Shown: positions 1 through 9,597 of the stretch, piece by piece
Numbering within the stretch: the stretch's first letter is position 1
Layout: each line of letters starts with the position of its first letter
NCBI GenBank assembly: GCA_934636465.1
Contig: CAKUAR010000021.1
Coordinates: 1-36,481, forward strand
Direction of reading: 5' to 3'
Source of the DNA: an uncultured Muribaculaceae bacterium
Lineage (GTDB): Bacteria > Bacteroidota > Bacteroidia > Bacteroidales > Muribaculaceae
Length of the DNA: 36,481 nucleotides
Translations under genes and position numbers: made by a program
The notes under the pieces: generated by a model
Database searches by the model: none
Told to the model about the DNA's origin: nothing
What the model saw: the letters and a program-made list of their open reading frames with translations, nothing else

Positions 1-24
1 TCTAATTCGTAACCTCTTCTTTTT

Positions 25-46
25 ATGAGATAAAAACTTATCTCAT
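25..46. repeat. 9-bp inverted repeat with 4-nt loop
   Basis: Perfect arms at 25-33 (ATGAGATAA) and 38-46 (TTATCTCAT) around the loop AAAC. It lies just past the stop codon of the minus-strand secreted protein at 76-744, so it could end that transcript or stabilise its 3' end. On the minus strand, however, the hairpin is followed by an A-run rather than a T-run, so it is not a canonical intrinsic terminator. Confidence 0.45.
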
Positions 47-75
47 TCTCAATCACTTATAAAAAACTTGTAGTT

Positions 76-744
76 TCACAGCCTGAAACCAATGCTTTTA
101 AGCACGCTTGCCACATATTGTTGCTTGCTTTTTAATCCGTTGGCTGTGAACAGCAAGGTGGTGGATATGGGTAAACGGCCCTTTTTCTCAAGAAACAAAA
201 TGACTTTGCCCACATATTGTTTGCCCGTCAAAGTGTCATTGTTTGCAGGTAATGTAACTAAATAGGCTTTGTCGGCATTCATTGGAGCTGCATTAATTTC
301 TTTTACATATTTTCGTATATCAACCAAAGGTGGATTGGCCCAAAAATAAGAGCTGGAAAACGTGCCTTTAATGCTCCAATAAACTTCACTTAACAAGCTA
401 TTATAGCAATTACTATACTCGTTTTTGTCGTAAAATCGTTTTCCTTTTTTTTCGGGCACAAGCATTAGACATTCTCCATCGCTTGATTTTGCCATTGCGT
501 CGAAAGTACAGCCTATGCCAATACCTCTGTGTTTCGATTTTGGCACATACGCTCCCATTTTTGACATGTCAATGAAATCAGCTGGTAACAGAATTTTTAA
601 GTCTAATGCTTCATGGCAATATGCAGACATATTAGAAAATTTGCTTTCGCAGTCATCAAAATAAAAGTCAAACGCATTGCCAGCATTGCTACTAACACAG
701 CATAGGGCAAGCACTAATTGCAGTAAAATTAATTTGGGTTTCAT
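76..744 (-). CDS. Small secreted protein of unknown function
   Basis: This 222-residue protein is not recognised. It opens with MKPK followed by a long hydrophobic stretch (LILLQLVLALCC) and SSNAG, which fits a Sec signal peptide of about 21 residues; the Cys pair is not in a convincing lipobox, so lipoprotein status is uncertain. The reading frame is open 20 codons further upstream, but the ATG at 744 is chosen because it places the signal peptide at the N-terminus. The mature part has four further Cys residues (in DDCES, AYCHE, IGCTF and GECLM) plus one in SNCYN, so disulfides in the periplasm are possible. The gene is AT-rich, stands alone, and is followed on the minus strand by a small hairpin. 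It could be a lineage-restricted periplasmic protein. The reading frame is convincing; the function is unknown. Confidence 0.72.
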   Translation of the reverse strand: MKPKLILLQLVLALCCVSSNAGNAFDFYFDDCESKFSNMSAYCHEALDLKILLPADFIDMSKMGAYVPKSKHRGIGIGCTFDAMAKSSDGECLMLVPEKKGKRFYDKNEYSNCYNSLLSEVYWSIKGTFSSSYFWANPPLVDIRKYVKEINAAPMNADKAYLVTLPANNDTLTGKQYVGKVILFLEKKGRLPISTTLLFTANGLKSKQQYVASVLKSIGFRL

Positions 745-804
745 GTTTTGTTGATTTTTTATGTGATAAATATTTATCGAGGATTCGCTACGCCCCAAAC
801 GCAC

Positions 805-1001
805 GTTATTTCGCTTGTATAACTGCTAATGAAGAAATAATAGTTTTTTTCATTTTTTTTAATTCAGTTATTGGTTAATAGAATTTTGTTAGTTATATTG
901 TTATGCAAAAAAGCAAATTGAGGTAATATGATGTTTTATAGCAAAGTAAAATGCCTAAAAATATAAAAGCAAGTTTTTTTTTGTTAGATTTTATTAAAAA
1001 C
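805..1001. other. AT-rich gap without a recognisable gene
   Basis: About 200 bases of very AT-rich sequence with many T- and A-runs lie between the start of the secreted-protein gene (minus strand, 744) and the htpG terminator. No open frame of note, no RNA gene and no clear minus-strand CAAAnnTA promoter box was found. It presumably carries the promoter of the secreted-protein gene. Confidence 0.5.
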
Positions 1002-1042
1002 AAAAAGTGGACTGTGCTCAATGAAGAACACAACCCACTTTT
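1002..1042 (-). terminator. Intrinsic terminator downstream of htpG
   Basis: Outer arms AAAAGTGG (1003-1010) and CCACTTTT (1035-1042) pair perfectly. Further imperfect pairing inside (CTGTG with CACAA) extends the stem. Read on the minus strand, the hairpin is followed by a T-rich run (TTTTTGTTTTT), as expected for a Rho-independent terminator about 60 bases past the htpG stop codon. Confidence 0.7.
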
Positions 1043-1101
1043 ATGCTTAAAGGCAATGCGTTAGCCGAAATTCAAGAACTCGGTCTCGTTGCTTTAGTTG
1101 C

Positions 1102-3153
1102 TTATTTCAGCAAATCAACTGAGCGTTTGAGGAAGTTGGCCAAATCCTCGCCCTTGAGAAGTCCGTTGCTAAGCAAAGCCACATCTACAAGCTGCTTAAC
1201 CACACTTTGGCCATCAGCATACTTGGTGATAATGTCTTTCTCCTTGTTGCGAATGTCTTCGGCTTGTTTTTCTTTGTCTTGAAGCTCTTGCTTCTTGTCG
1301 GCGTCAAGTTCCTTGTTGTCTTTAGTCAAGTCGTGCAAAGCCTTGATTTCTGCGTTCACGCCGTTCAAGTCAGCCTCAAGAGGCTTCAACTCGGTGTCGA
1401 GAGCGTTTTCGGCGTCGTTTATGGCCTTGATAACCACAGGGTGGTTAGTGTTGAGCGTGAAGTTGTAATTGTCGGGCATTTCGCCGTAGAAACTCATGCC
1501 TGGCTGGAATTTTGACATTTCCTTCATGCGTCGCATATACTCGCTTTGGGTCAACACCACCGATGGCGCATCGGGACTGAGAGCCTCGTAGGTGACAAAG
1601 AACTCACATTTGTCGATAGCAGGGATTTGCGACTTGAACAGAGTGGAAGCAATCGTTTTCTGCAAAGAGGTCAACTCGGTTTTCGGTGCGTCTTCTTTGC
1701 GAATAATGTTGTCAATCACATCAGAATCAACTCTCACAAAGCGAGATTTCTCATTTTTCTGCTCAAGCATACCCACAAACGGAATGTCGAGCTGGCCGTT
1801 GAGCAGCAACACGTCGTAGCCCTTGTCGGTAGCAGACTTGATGTATTGGTACTGACCCTCTTTGTCGGTAGCGTAGAGGTAAACCAGATTGCCGTCTTTG
1901 TCGGTTTGGTTGGCAGTGATGAGCTTCTTGTAGTCGTCGAGACCAAAATATTTGCCGTCAACGTTCTCAACCAACGCAAACTTCATGGCAGAGTCGCAGA
2001 ATTTCTCGTCGCTCAGCATGCCATACTCAATGAAAATCTTGATGTCGTTCCATTTCTCCTCAAATCCCTTGGCGTCGTTCTTGGAAATTTCCTCAAGGCG
2101 GGCAGCCACTTTCTTGGTGATGTAGCTTGAGATTTTCTTGACGTTGCGGTCAGATTGCAGATAAGAGCGTGATACGTTGAGAGGTATGTCGGGAGAGTCG
2201 ATTACACCTTGCAGGAGCATCATGAACTCCGGAACCACGCCCTCCACACTGTCGGTTACAAATACTTGGTTGCAATAGAGCTGTATGCGGTCTTTGCGAA
2301 TGTCGAGATTGTTCTTAATCTTAGGGAAGTAGAGTATACCTGTGAGTGAGAACGGATAGTCAACATTCAGGTGAATCCAGAACAGCGGGTCTTCCATGCC
2401 GGGTTGAATGGCATGATAGAATTTCAGATAGTCATCGTCTTTGAGTTCCGAAGGCTTGCGTGTCCATAGCGGCTCAACGTCGTTGATAATCTTGTCTTTG
2501 TCGGTATCGACATATTTGCCGTCTTTCCACTCCTGCTCTTTGCCAAACACAATAGGCACTGGCAAGAAACGGCAGTATTTGCGGAGCAATGACTCGATTT
2601 TGCTCGTTTCGAGAAATTCTTTCTCTTCGTCGTCGATGTGAAGCACGATGTCGGTGCCGCGTTCAGCTTTGTCGGTCTCGGCCATGTCGTATTCTGGCGA
2701 ACCGTCGCAAGTCCATTTCACAGCCTTTGCGCCGTCTTTGTATGACAAAGTGTGTATTTCAACCGACTTTGCCACCATGAATGCGGAGTAGAATCCAAGG
2801 CCAAAATGGCCGATTATTGCGTTGGCGTTGTCCTTGTATTTGTTGAGGAAGTCTTCAGCTCCAGAAAAGGCGATTTGATTGATGTATTTGTCAACGTCGT
2901 CGGCTGTCATGCCGATGCCGTTATCGCTGATTGTGAGCGTTCCGGCATCTTTGTCAACCTTCACATACACTTTCAAATCATCGGTTTTTCCGCTGAATTC
3001 GCCCACAGAAGCCAATGTCTTGAGCTTTTGTGTGGCATCTACGGCATTTGACACGATTTCACGCAAGAAAATCTCGTGGTCGCTATAAAGAAACTTTTTG
3101 ATGACGGGGAATATGTTAGTTGTCGTAACCCCGATAGAACCTTTCTTTTCCAT
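1102..3153 (-). CDS. htpG: Molecular chaperone HtpG (Hsp90)
   Basis: This is a cytosolic Hsp90-family ATPase that acts as a dimer on partly folded client proteins. The 683-residue length and order of domains fit: an N-terminal GHKL ATPase with REIVSNAVDA (catalytic Glu near 32, Asn near 36), DNGIGM (77-82) and the lid motif GHFGLGFYSA (from 115), then the middle domain and a C-terminal dimerisation domain. Around residues 590-645 there is a Lys/Glu-rich, probably coiled-coil insertion not found in E. coli HtpG; long insertions here are familiar from Bacteroidota homologues. The gene follows clpC on the same strand, with 118 bases between the clpC stop and the htpG ATG. I found no clear TAnnTTTG promoter in that gap, so expression may depend on read-through past the terminator at 3202-3234. 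Confidence 0.97.
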   Translation of the reverse strand: MEKKGSIGVTTTNIFPVIKKFLYSDHEIFLREIVSNAVDATQKLKTLASVGEFSGKTDDLKVYVKVDKDAGTLTISDNGIGMTADDVDKYINQIAFSGAEDFLNKYKDNANAIIGHFGLGFYSAFMVAKSVEIHTLSYKDGAKAVKWTCDGSPEYDMAETDKAERGTDIVLHIDDEEKEFLETSKIESLLRKYCRFLPVPIVFGKEQEWKDGKYVDTDKDKIINDVEPLWTRKPSELKDDDYLKFYHAIQPGMEDPLFWIHLNVDYPFSLTGILYFPKIKNNLDIRKDRIQLYCNQVFVTDSVEGVVPEFMMLLQGVIDSPDIPLNVSRSYLQSDRNVKKISSYITKKVAARLEEISKNDAKGFEEKWNDIKIFIEYGMLSDEKFCDSAMKFALVENVDGKYFGLDDYKKLITANQTDKDGNLVYLYATDKEGQYQYIKSATDKGYDVLLLNGQLDIPFVGMLEQKNEKSRFVRVDSDVIDNIIRKEDAPKTELTSLQKTIASTLFKSQIPAIDKCEFFVTYEALSPDAPSVVLTQSEYMRRMKEMSKFQPGMSFYGEMPDNYNFTLNTNHPVVIKAINDAENALDTELKPLEADLNGVNAEIKALHDLTKDNKELDADKKQELQDKEKQAEDIRNKEKDIITKYADGQSVVKQLVDVALLSNGLLKGEDLANFLKRSVDLLK

Positions 3154-3201
3154 ATATATTTAAGTTTTTATTTCGTTTTAGTTTTTTGAATATGCAGTAA
3201 C

Positions 3202-3234
3202 AAAAAAAATGCCATACAAAAAGTATGACATTTT
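3202..3234 (-). terminator. Terminator hairpin between clpC and htpG
   Basis: In the minus-strand RNA, the arm AAAAUGUCAUAC (3234-3223) pairs with GUAUGGCAUUUU (3217-3206) over 12 base pairs with one G-U, closing a UUUUU loop. Four more U residues follow at 3205-3202. It is a strong candidate intrinsic terminator, but it lies between two genes transcribed in the same direction. Its 5' arm can alternatively pair with 3252-3260 (see findings), so it may be conditional. Confidence 0.75.
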
Positions 3235-3245
3235 ATCGCTTTGTC

Positions 3246-3271
3246 ATTGGCAAAATGTCAGAGTTGCCAAT
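3246..3271 (-). promoter_or_regulatory. Second hairpin and antiterminator segment in the clpC-htpG spacer
   Basis: Perfect 8-bp arms, ATTGGCAA and TTGCCAAT (3246-3253 and 3264-3271), enclose a 10-nt loop. The loop and the adjoining arm contain, in minus-strand RNA, UGACAUUUU (3260-3252). This is exactly complementary over 9 bases to AAAAUGUCA (3234-3226), the 5' arm of the downstream terminator. The hairpin therefore hides most of a potential antiterminator. What switches between the two folds is not visible. Confidence 0.5.
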
Positions 3272-5425
3272 TTATTTGTCTGCCGATTGGCATTTTTCCT
3301 CACATGGGGTGAATGTGCTGACAATCTCGCCGTTTTGCACGTCGATGGTCATGCTGCCGGTTTTGCCCTCGTTTTTGAGCATAAGCTCTGCCAAGGGGTC
3401 CTCAATGTGGGTCTGTATGGCACGCTTGAGCGGCCGTGCACCAAACTTGGAGTCAAAACCCTTGTCGGCCACAAACTGCTTGGCTTTGTCGGTTATGGTC
3501 AGCGTGTTGCCAGAGGCTTGCACACGGCTGAAGAATGACTTCAACTCTATGTCAATTATTTTGAGAATAGACTCTCGTGTGAGTGAATTGAAGTTGATGA
3601 TGTCGTCAATTCGGTTTAGGAATTCTGGCGAGAACTGCTTATTGAGCGCTTTTTTGACGATTGAGTCAGACTGCTCTTTGACGGAGTTGCTCGTTCTGAA
3701 GCCTATGCCATTGCCAAAATCCTTGATTTCCCTTGTACCCACATTAGATGTCATGATTATGATGGTGTTTTTGAAGTCAACCTTGCGCCCCAGGCTGTCG
3801 GTCAGGCAACCTTCGTCGAGCACTTGAAGCAGCATGTTGTAAACATCGGAGTGAGCTTTCTCGATTTCGTCAAGCAACACCACGGAGTAGGGGTGGCGGC
3901 GTACTTTTTCGGTGAGTTGGCCGCCCTCTTCATAGCCCACATAGCCCGGAGGTGCTCCAACGAGGCGAGACACGGCAAATTTTTCCATATATTCGCTCAT
4001 GTCAACTCTAATCAGGGCGTCTTCGGAGTTGAATAGAAATTCAGCCAACCGCTTTGCCAGCAATGTCTTGCCCACGCCAGTGGGGCCAAGGAACAAGAAA
4101 GAGCCGATGGGGCGGTTGGGCTCACGCAATCCCACACGGTTGCGCCTTATGGCTTTGGCAATTTTTTCTATGGCTTCATCTTGTCCTATGACCTTGTCTT
4201 TAAGCTCGTCTTGCATGTGGAGCAGCCTTGTGCCCTCGGCTTGTGCCACTCGCTGTGTGGGCACGCCAGTCATGAGCGCAACCACTTCTGCCACATCGTT
4301 TTCGTCAACCGTTTCGCGCTTCGAGTCGAGTTCGCGCTCCCATTTTTCTTTGGCGTCGGCAAGTTCAAGTTTCAGAGTCTCTTGGCGGTCACGATAGTTG
4401 GCGGCGCTCTCAAAGTTTTGGGCCTGAACCGCTTTTAGCTTATTAGCTTGTGCTTCAGAAATTTGCTTTTCGAGATTGCTTATCTCGTCGGGGACCACAA
4501 TCTTGGATATGTGGGCACGTGCGCCAGCCTCGTCGAGGGCATCGATTGCCTTGTCGGGGAAGAAGCGGTCGCTCACGTAACGTTCGGTGAGAGAAACGCA
4601 AGCCTCCAGCGCTTTGTCGGTGTAGCACACGCCATGATGTTTCTCGTAGGCCGCTTTCACATTTTTGAGAATTTCGAGCGTTTGCTCTGGAGTGGTGGGC
4701 TCCACAATCACTTTTTGGAAGCGGCGTTCAAGCGCACCGTCTTTCTCTATGTTTCTTCTGTACTCGTCGAGCGTGGTGGCACCTATGCACTGCAGTTCGC
4801 CGCGAGCCAATGCCGGCTTCAGCAGGTTGGCGGCGTCCATAGAGCCGCTTGCGTTTCCTGCTCCAACTATGGTGTGAATCTCGTCGATGAACAAAATGAC
4901 GTTTTTGTGCTCCGACAGCTCGTCAATCACAGCTTTTATGCGCTCCTCAAACTGGCCGCGGTATTTTGTGCCTGCCACAATGGCCGCCATGTCGAGAGCC
5001 ACTATTCGCTTGTCAAACAAGGCTCGAGCCACCTGATGATTAATTATGCGCAGGGCAAGACCCTCAATAATGGCAGATTTGCCCACACCTGGCTCGCCTA
5101 TAAGCACAGGGTTGTTTTTCTTGCGCCGGCTCAATATTTGCGAGAGGCGCTGTATCTCTTTGTCTCTGCCAATCACGGGGTCAAGGTCACCGTTGGCGGC
5201 AGCCTTGGTTATGTCTTTGCCATATTTGTCGAGCACTGGAGTGCCTGAGTCGCCGCCTGGGGCTGATTTTGAGCTTTTTGGCTCGTTGTCGTTTGGTTTT
5301 CCTGGAGAGCCTTGCGAGTCGTCATCGTCTTCCTCGTCGGTAAACCCAAGACCGTCATAGAGCGTCAAGCTCTTGCGCAGCAGGGCTTCAGGAAACAATT
5401 TGTCGTTTGTGTTATTTCTGTTCAT
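3272..5425 (-). CDS. clpC: ClpC/ClpA-type AAA+ unfoldase lacking the Clp N-domain
   Basis: This Hsp100 ATPase would unfold substrates and feed them to ClpP in the cytosol. From the chosen ATG at 5425 it is 717 residues, against roughly 820-850 for usual ClpC. Two AAA+ modules are intact: D1 has Walker A GEPGVGKS (about 110-117), D2 has GPTGVGKT, and the middle region carries a UVR-like segment ([12 protein letters not shown]). A GIGF loop in D2 matches the ClpP-docking loop. The two N-terminal Clp_N repeats are absent. Instead, about 60 residues of low-complexity, Asp/Ser/Pro-rich sequence precede the D1 entry motif LDKYGKDIT. The frame is open to 5605, but those 60 codons are Trp/Cys/His-rich, unlike Clp_N, and overlap the gyrA promoter region, so the ATG encoding MNRNN is preferred. 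htpG follows on the same strand. Confidence 0.93.
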   Translation of the reverse strand: MNRNNTNDKLFPEALLRKSLTLYDGLGFTDEEDDDDSQGSPGKPNDNEPKSSKSAPGGDSGTPVLDKYGKDITKAAANGDLDPVIGRDKEIQRLSQILSRRKKNNPVLIGEPGVGKSAIIEGLALRIINHQVARALFDKRIVALDMAAIVAGTKYRGQFEERIKAVIDELSEHKNVILFIDEIHTIVGAGNASGSMDAANLLKPALARGELQCIGATTLDEYRRNIEKDGALERRFQKVIVEPTTPEQTLEILKNVKAAYEKHHGVCYTDKALEACVSLTERYVSDRFFPDKAIDALDEAGARAHISKIVVPDEISNLEKQISEAQANKLKAVQAQNFESAANYRDRQETLKLELADAKEKWERELDSKRETVDENDVAEVVALMTGVPTQRVAQAEGTRLLHMQDELKDKVIGQDEAIEKIAKAIRRNRVGLREPNRPIGSFLFLGPTGVGKTLLAKRLAEFLFNSEDALIRVDMSEYMEKFAVSRLVGAPPGYVGYEEGGQLTEKVRRHPYSVVLLDEIEKAHSDVYNMLLQVLDEGCLTDSLGRKVDFKNTIIIMTSNVGTREIKDFGNGIGFRTSNSVKEQSDSIVKKALNKQFSPEFLNRIDDIINFNSLTRESILKIIDIELKSFFSRVQASGNTLTITDKAKQFVADKGFDSKFGARPLKRAIQTHIEDPLAELMLKNEGKTGSMTIDVQNGEIVSTFTPCEEKCQSADK

Positions 5426-5615
5426 AATAGCATGCTTGTTTTGGCTTGTGGCCGATTGCTTTTTGTGACATTTATGCCAATGTCTGATTAAACTAAACTC
5501 TGTGTGCCAAGTCATATAGACCACAAAGGACATTCCGGCGAAGCACAGAGCGCAAACCGACCATTTATGCAATAGCGTGCAATTATTGTGCCAAATTTGT
5601 GGCATATTATGGTCA

Positions 5616-5662
5616 TTAACTTTGTGGCGACTTCGTATATTTGGAATATTTTGTTAACTTTG
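5616..5662 (+). promoter_or_regulatory. Two candidate gyrA promoter -7 boxes
   Basis: TAACTTTG occurs twice, at 5617-5624 and 5655-5662, within the direct repeat TTAACTTTGT. Both match the Bacteroidota -7 consensus TAnnTTTG. A TTTG at 5596-5599 lies 17 bases before the first; a weaker TTCG at 5632-5635 lies 19 bases before the second. Either would give a leader of roughly 80-125 nt for gyrA. The call rests on the motif alone. Confidence 0.5.
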
Positions 5663-5750
5663 TATGTTTAATGTGCGCGTTTTTCATAAGTCTTGGTGTG
5701 GCTTGACGCGCGCCAGAAGTTAGAGTAAAAAACATTTCTAGTTATAAAAA

Positions 5751-8288
5751 ATGAATAACGATCGAATAGTAGAGATCAACATTGAAAATGAAATGAAGAC
5801 CTCGTACATTGATTATTCAATGTCGGTCATAGTTTCAAGAGCGTTGCCCGATGTGCGCGACGGTTTCAAGCCGGTGCACCGCAGAGTGCTTTTCGGCATG
5901 GAGAAATTAGGAAACTTTTCCAACGCTCCTTACAAGAAGTCGGCACGTATCGTTGGTGATGTGCTAGGTAAATATCACCCTCATGGAGATTCTTCGGTTT
6001 ATTTCGCCATGGTTCGTCTCGGACAAAACTGGGCAATGCGCTATCCGCTTGTTGACGGCCAGGGAAACTACGGCTCAATCGACGGCGACAGCCCTGCAGC
6101 CATGCGTTACACCGAGGCTCGCTTGTCGAAAATGGGCGAGGAGATGATGGGCGACATTGACGAAGACACTGTTGATTTCGTACCAAACTTCGACGACACT
6201 TTGGTGGAGCCAACAGTGTTGCCTACAAGATTTCCAAATTTGCTTGTCAACGGAGGTTCTGGTATTGCCGTGGGTATGGCAACCAATATGCCAACGCACA
6301 ATCTCACGGAGTCGATTAACGGCTGCCTTGCACTTATGGAAAATCCTGACATGGAGATTTCAGAGCTTATGCACTATGTCAAGGCTCCTGATTTCCCGAC
6401 AGGCGGCATCATCTATGGCTATCAAGGCATCAAGGAAGCTTACGAGACCGGCCGCGGCCGCATAGTGGTGAGAGCTAAAGCTGAAATCGAGACTGAAAAC
6501 GACCGTGACAAGATTGTAGTTACTGAAATTCCATATAATGTCAACAAGCAAGAGCTGATTGAGAAAATAGCCGAGTTGGTTGAGACCAAACGCATTGACG
6601 GCATTTCAAACATCAACGACGAGAGCGACCACCAAGGTATGCGCATCGTGATAGAGGTGAAGAAAGACCATAATGCAAGCGTGCTCTTGAACAAGCTATA
6701 CAAGTTGTCTGACTTGCAGTCGTCGTTCAGTGTAAACAACGTTTGCTTGGTTGATGGTCGTCCACGACTCCTCAACTTGAAAGAGATAATCCAATATTTC
6801 TTGGATTTCCGTCACGAGGTGGTGATTCGCCGCACCAAGTTCCGCTTGAAGAAAGCGCAAGACCGTGCGCACATACTTGAGGGCTTGATAGTGGCTTCTG
6901 ACAACATCGATGAGGTGGTGCGCATAATCCGTGCCAGCAAAACGGCTGATGAGGCACGCGCCACACTTGCAGAGCGTTTCAACCTCGACGACATACAGAC
7001 TCGCGCAATAGTTGACATGCGTCTGCGCCAGTTGACCAACCTGGAGCAAGACAAGCTGCACGCCGAGTTGGCTGATGTGTTGAAGACAATAGAGTATCTT
7101 AACGAGATATTGAATGACCCAGCTGTGTGCCGCAAGGTGATAGAGGACGAGTTGATTGAAATCAGAGAGAAGTATGGCGATGAACGCCGCACCCAAATCA
7201 TTTATTCGTTAGAAGAAATGAATGCGGAAGACTTCTATGCCGACGACCCGATGATTATCACGATTTCGCACTTCGGTTACATCAAGCGCACTCCGCTTAG
7301 CGAATACAGAACCCAAAACCGTGGCGGTGTGGGAGCTAAAGGCAGCGTTACGCGTGAGCAGGACTTCATAGAATATGTGTATGAGGCCACTAACCACAAC
7401 TACATGCTGTTCTTCACCCAGCAAGGCCGTTGCTACTGGATGAGGGTGTTTGAGATTCCAGAGGGCACCAAGAACTCAAAAGGTCGCGCCATACAGAACT
7501 TGCTCAACCTCGGCCCGGAGAACCGCATCAACGCGTTTATCAGAGCTACTGAATTGACTAAGGCAGAGTATAACCAGACGCACTACATAGTGTTTGCCAC
7601 CAAGAAGGGTGTAGTGAAGAGAACACGCTTGTCAGAGTATTCACGCCCAAGGGCAAACGGTGTGAACGCTATCAACATCAATGATGACGACCAGCTGATA
7701 GGTGCAATCCTCACCGAGGGCGATTCAGAGGTGTTGCTCGCAGGACGTGACGGCAAGGCCATTAGATTCAACGAGACCGAGATTCGCAGCATGGGCCGCA
7801 CGGCAACAGGCGTGAAGGGCATGACTTTGACTGGCGATGACGATGAAGTGGTGGGCATGATATGTATGCGCAGCAACACAACCGACGATGTGCTGGTGGT
7901 GTCGGAGCAAGGCATGGGCAAGCGAAGCAAGCTTGAGGATTACCGCGTGACTCATCGTGGCAGCAAGGGTGTGAAGACGATGAACATCACCGACAAGACC
8001 GGCAAGCTTATTTCCATAAAGAATGTGAACGACGGCAACGACCTTGTTATAATTAACAAGTCGGGCATCGCTATCAGAATAAAGGTTGCAGACTTGAGAG
8101 TGATGGGTCGTGCCACACAAGGCGTGCGCCTAATCAATCTGGAGAAGAAGAACGATGAGATAGCTTCGGTTTGCAAGGTTGACACTGACCCCGACATAGT
8201 TGATGCCGAAGAAATCCCTGCTGACGAGGTTAATGGGGATAACGCTCCTGAAAGCACTCAAGAAACAAACGAAACAACTGAACAATAA
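5751..8288 (+). CDS. gyrA: DNA gyrase subunit A
   Basis: This is the DNA-cleaving subunit of type II topoisomerase, which with GyrB introduces negative supercoils. The 845-residue protein has the expected N-terminal breakage-reunion domain with the catalytic Tyr at residue 120 in AMRYTEAR, the quinolone-region sequence HPHGDSSVY, and a C-terminal beta-pinwheel. The pinwheel has a GyrA-box-like motif, [10 protein letters not shown], which distinguishes it from ParC. The C-terminal 35 residues form an acidic tail rich in Asp, Glu and Thr. The residue at the position of E. coli Asp87 is Phe85, while Ser81 corresponds to the susceptible Ser83. The start ATG at 5751 is preceded by two TAACTTTG boxes. 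A TPR gene follows after 31 bases with no terminator, suggesting co-transcription. Confidence 0.97.
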   Translation: MNNDRIVEINIENEMKTSYIDYSMSVIVSRALPDVRDGFKPVHRRVLFGMEKLGNFSNAPYKKSARIVGDVLGKYHPHGDSSVYFAMVRLGQNWAMRYPLVDGQGNYGSIDGDSPAAMRYTEARLSKMGEEMMGDIDEDTVDFVPNFDDTLVEPTVLPTRFPNLLVNGGSGIAVGMATNMPTHNLTESINGCLALMENPDMEISELMHYVKAPDFPTGGIIYGYQGIKEAYETGRGRIVVRAKAEIETENDRDKIVVTEIPYNVNKQELIEKIAELVETKRIDGISNINDESDHQGMRIVIEVKKDHNASVLLNKLYKLSDLQSSFSVNNVCLVDGRPRLLNLKEIIQYFLDFRHEVVIRRTKFRLKKAQDRAHILEGLIVASDNIDEVVRIIRASKTADEARATLAERFNLDDIQTRAIVDMRLRQLTNLEQDKLHAELADVLKTIEYLNEILNDPAVCRKVIEDELIEIREKYGDERRTQIIYSLEEMNAEDFYADDPMIITISHFGYIKRTPLSEYRTQNRGGVGAKGSVTREQDFIEYVYEATNHNYMLFFTQQGRCYWMRVFEIPEGTKNSKGRAIQNLLNLGPENRINAFIRATELTKAEYNQTHYIVFATKKGVVKRTRLSEYSRPRANGVNAININDDDQLIGAILTEGDSEVLLAGRDGKAIRFNETEIRSMGRTATGVKGMTLTGDDDEVVGMICMRSNTTDDVLVVSEQGMGKRSKLEDYRVTHRGSKGVKTMNITDKTGKLISIKNVNDGNDLVIINKSGIAIRIKVADLRVMGRATQGVRLINLEKKNDEIASVCKVDTDPDIVDAEEIPADEVNGDNAPESTQETNETTEQ

Positions 8289-8319
8289 AAATTTTATTAA
8301 TCTATAATTGACAACTAAC

Positions 8320-9564
8320 ATGAACAAGGTAGTTCTATTTTTAGCATGTGCTTCTTTGACAGTTTCAGGAGCTTATGCACAGAAGAAATTAGTTGATGAG
8401 GTGCGTAAAGATGTCTCGGCTCTGACGACCAACGTTGACACTTACAAAGCCGCAATTAATAAGTTGAAACCAGCCTTCTCAAACCCAGAAACCAAGGACA
8501 ACGTGGAAACTTGGATGCTTGGTGGAGATGCAGGTTTCGGCATGTATGACAAATGCTTCCAGGCAAAGACAATCGGCCAGACGGTTGATGACGCTGCTGC
8601 CGGTAGGGCACTTCTGGAAGGCTATGACTACTACATGAAGGCTCTGCCTCTTGACAGTGTGAAAGAGACTGAAAAAGACGGCACAGTGAAGCTTGACAAA
8701 AAGACCGGTCTTCCTAAGGTAAAGACTAAGTATTCTAAGACTGTCATTGACCATATCCTGGGTCACCTCAACGACTTCTTGAATGTGGGTAATGACTTGT
8801 ATAACGCTAAAGACTGGGCAAATTCTGCTAAGGCTTGGGGCATTTTCTGCGACTGGGCTAAATCTGACGCTGCCAGCAAATTGGCTCTCGCTGACTCTAC
8901 TGTGGCTCAAGTGCGCTTCTATCAGGGCTGCGCATACTATGCAGGCGAGAACTACAAGGCTGCTGTGAAGAGCTTCGAGCAGGCTCGCGCTCTTGGATAT
9001 GAGCAGAAAGAGGTGTACGACTATGCTTTGGCTTGCTTGGCAAGTTTGAAAGACGAAGCTGGTATCGTGGCTCTTGCCGGTGAGGCTTTCAAGAAATGTG
9101 GTGACAAAGACCCTCAGTACATCAACATCTTGATTAACAACTTCATCAACAAGAAAGATTATGAGCAGGCCAACAAGTTGCTTGACGAGGCAATCGCTAC
9201 AAATCCAAACAACGCCGATATTCAGAACCTGAAAGGCATCATCGTGGAGCATGAGAGCGGCATCGAAGAGGCTTTGCCATACTTTAAGAAAGCTGTGGAA
9301 CTGGCACCGGAGTCCTCAAAGTGCCTGTTTGACCTTGGCCGCTACTACTACAATCAGACAGTGAAGATTCAGCAAGAGAATCCAAACTTGTCAGGCAAGG
9401 CTTTGAGCGCAAAGGTGAAACCACTCTATGAGCAAGCTCTTCCTTACTTAGAGAAAGCCTACAAGGTTGACCCACAAAACACTGATGCAAAGGTTGCTCT
9501 TCGTAACATCTACTATCAGTTGGGCGATGAAGCTAAACTCAACGAAATTGAGAATGCTAAATAA
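8320..9564 (+). CDS. Secreted TPR-repeat protein downstream of gyrA
   Basis: This 414-residue exported protein starts with MNKVVLFLACASLTVSGAYAQ, a clear signal peptide that probably ends at AYA-Q. The ATG at 8320 is chosen over the upstream TTG at 8308 because it puts the signal peptide first. From about residue 180 the sequence consists of tetratricopeptide-like helical pairs: repeated Tyr/Ala patterns such as YYAGENYKAAVKSFEQA, LLDEAIATNPNNADI, ALPYFKKAVELAPESS and ALPYLEKAYKVDPQN. TPR proteins usually scaffold protein complexes; here the site would be the periplasm or the outer-membrane face. The partner is not evident. It follows gyrA by 31 bases and ends before a strong terminator, so the two probably form one unit. 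Confidence 0.85.
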   Translation: MNKVVLFLACASLTVSGAYAQKKLVDEVRKDVSALTTNVDTYKAAINKLKPAFSNPETKDNVETWMLGGDAGFGMYDKCFQAKTIGQTVDDAAAGRALLEGYDYYMKALPLDSVKETEKDGTVKLDKKTGLPKVKTKYSKTVIDHILGHLNDFLNVGNDLYNAKDWANSAKAWGIFCDWAKSDAASKLALADSTVAQVRFYQGCAYYAGENYKAAVKSFEQARALGYEQKEVYDYALACLASLKDEAGIVALAGEAFKKCGDKDPQYINILINNFINKKDYEQANKLLDEAIATNPNNADIQNLKGIIVEHESGIEEALPYFKKAVELAPESSKCLFDLGRYYYNQTVKIQQENPNLSGKALSAKVKPLYEQALPYLEKAYKVDPQNTDAKVALRNIYYQLGDEAKLNEIENAK

Positions 9565-9597
9565 TTCGTAAGAGATTATAAATCATAGATTTCACTC

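Noticed and set aside
4448..5248. 266-codon plus-strand frame antisense to clpC
   Set aside because: It is a shadow of the conserved clpC D1 region with no start signal and no family resemblance.
5426..5605. Upstream 60-codon extension of clpC to 5605
   Set aside because: The added residues are Trp/Cys/His-rich, do not resemble a Clp_N domain and run into the gyrA promoter region. The ATG at 5425 gives a more sensible start.
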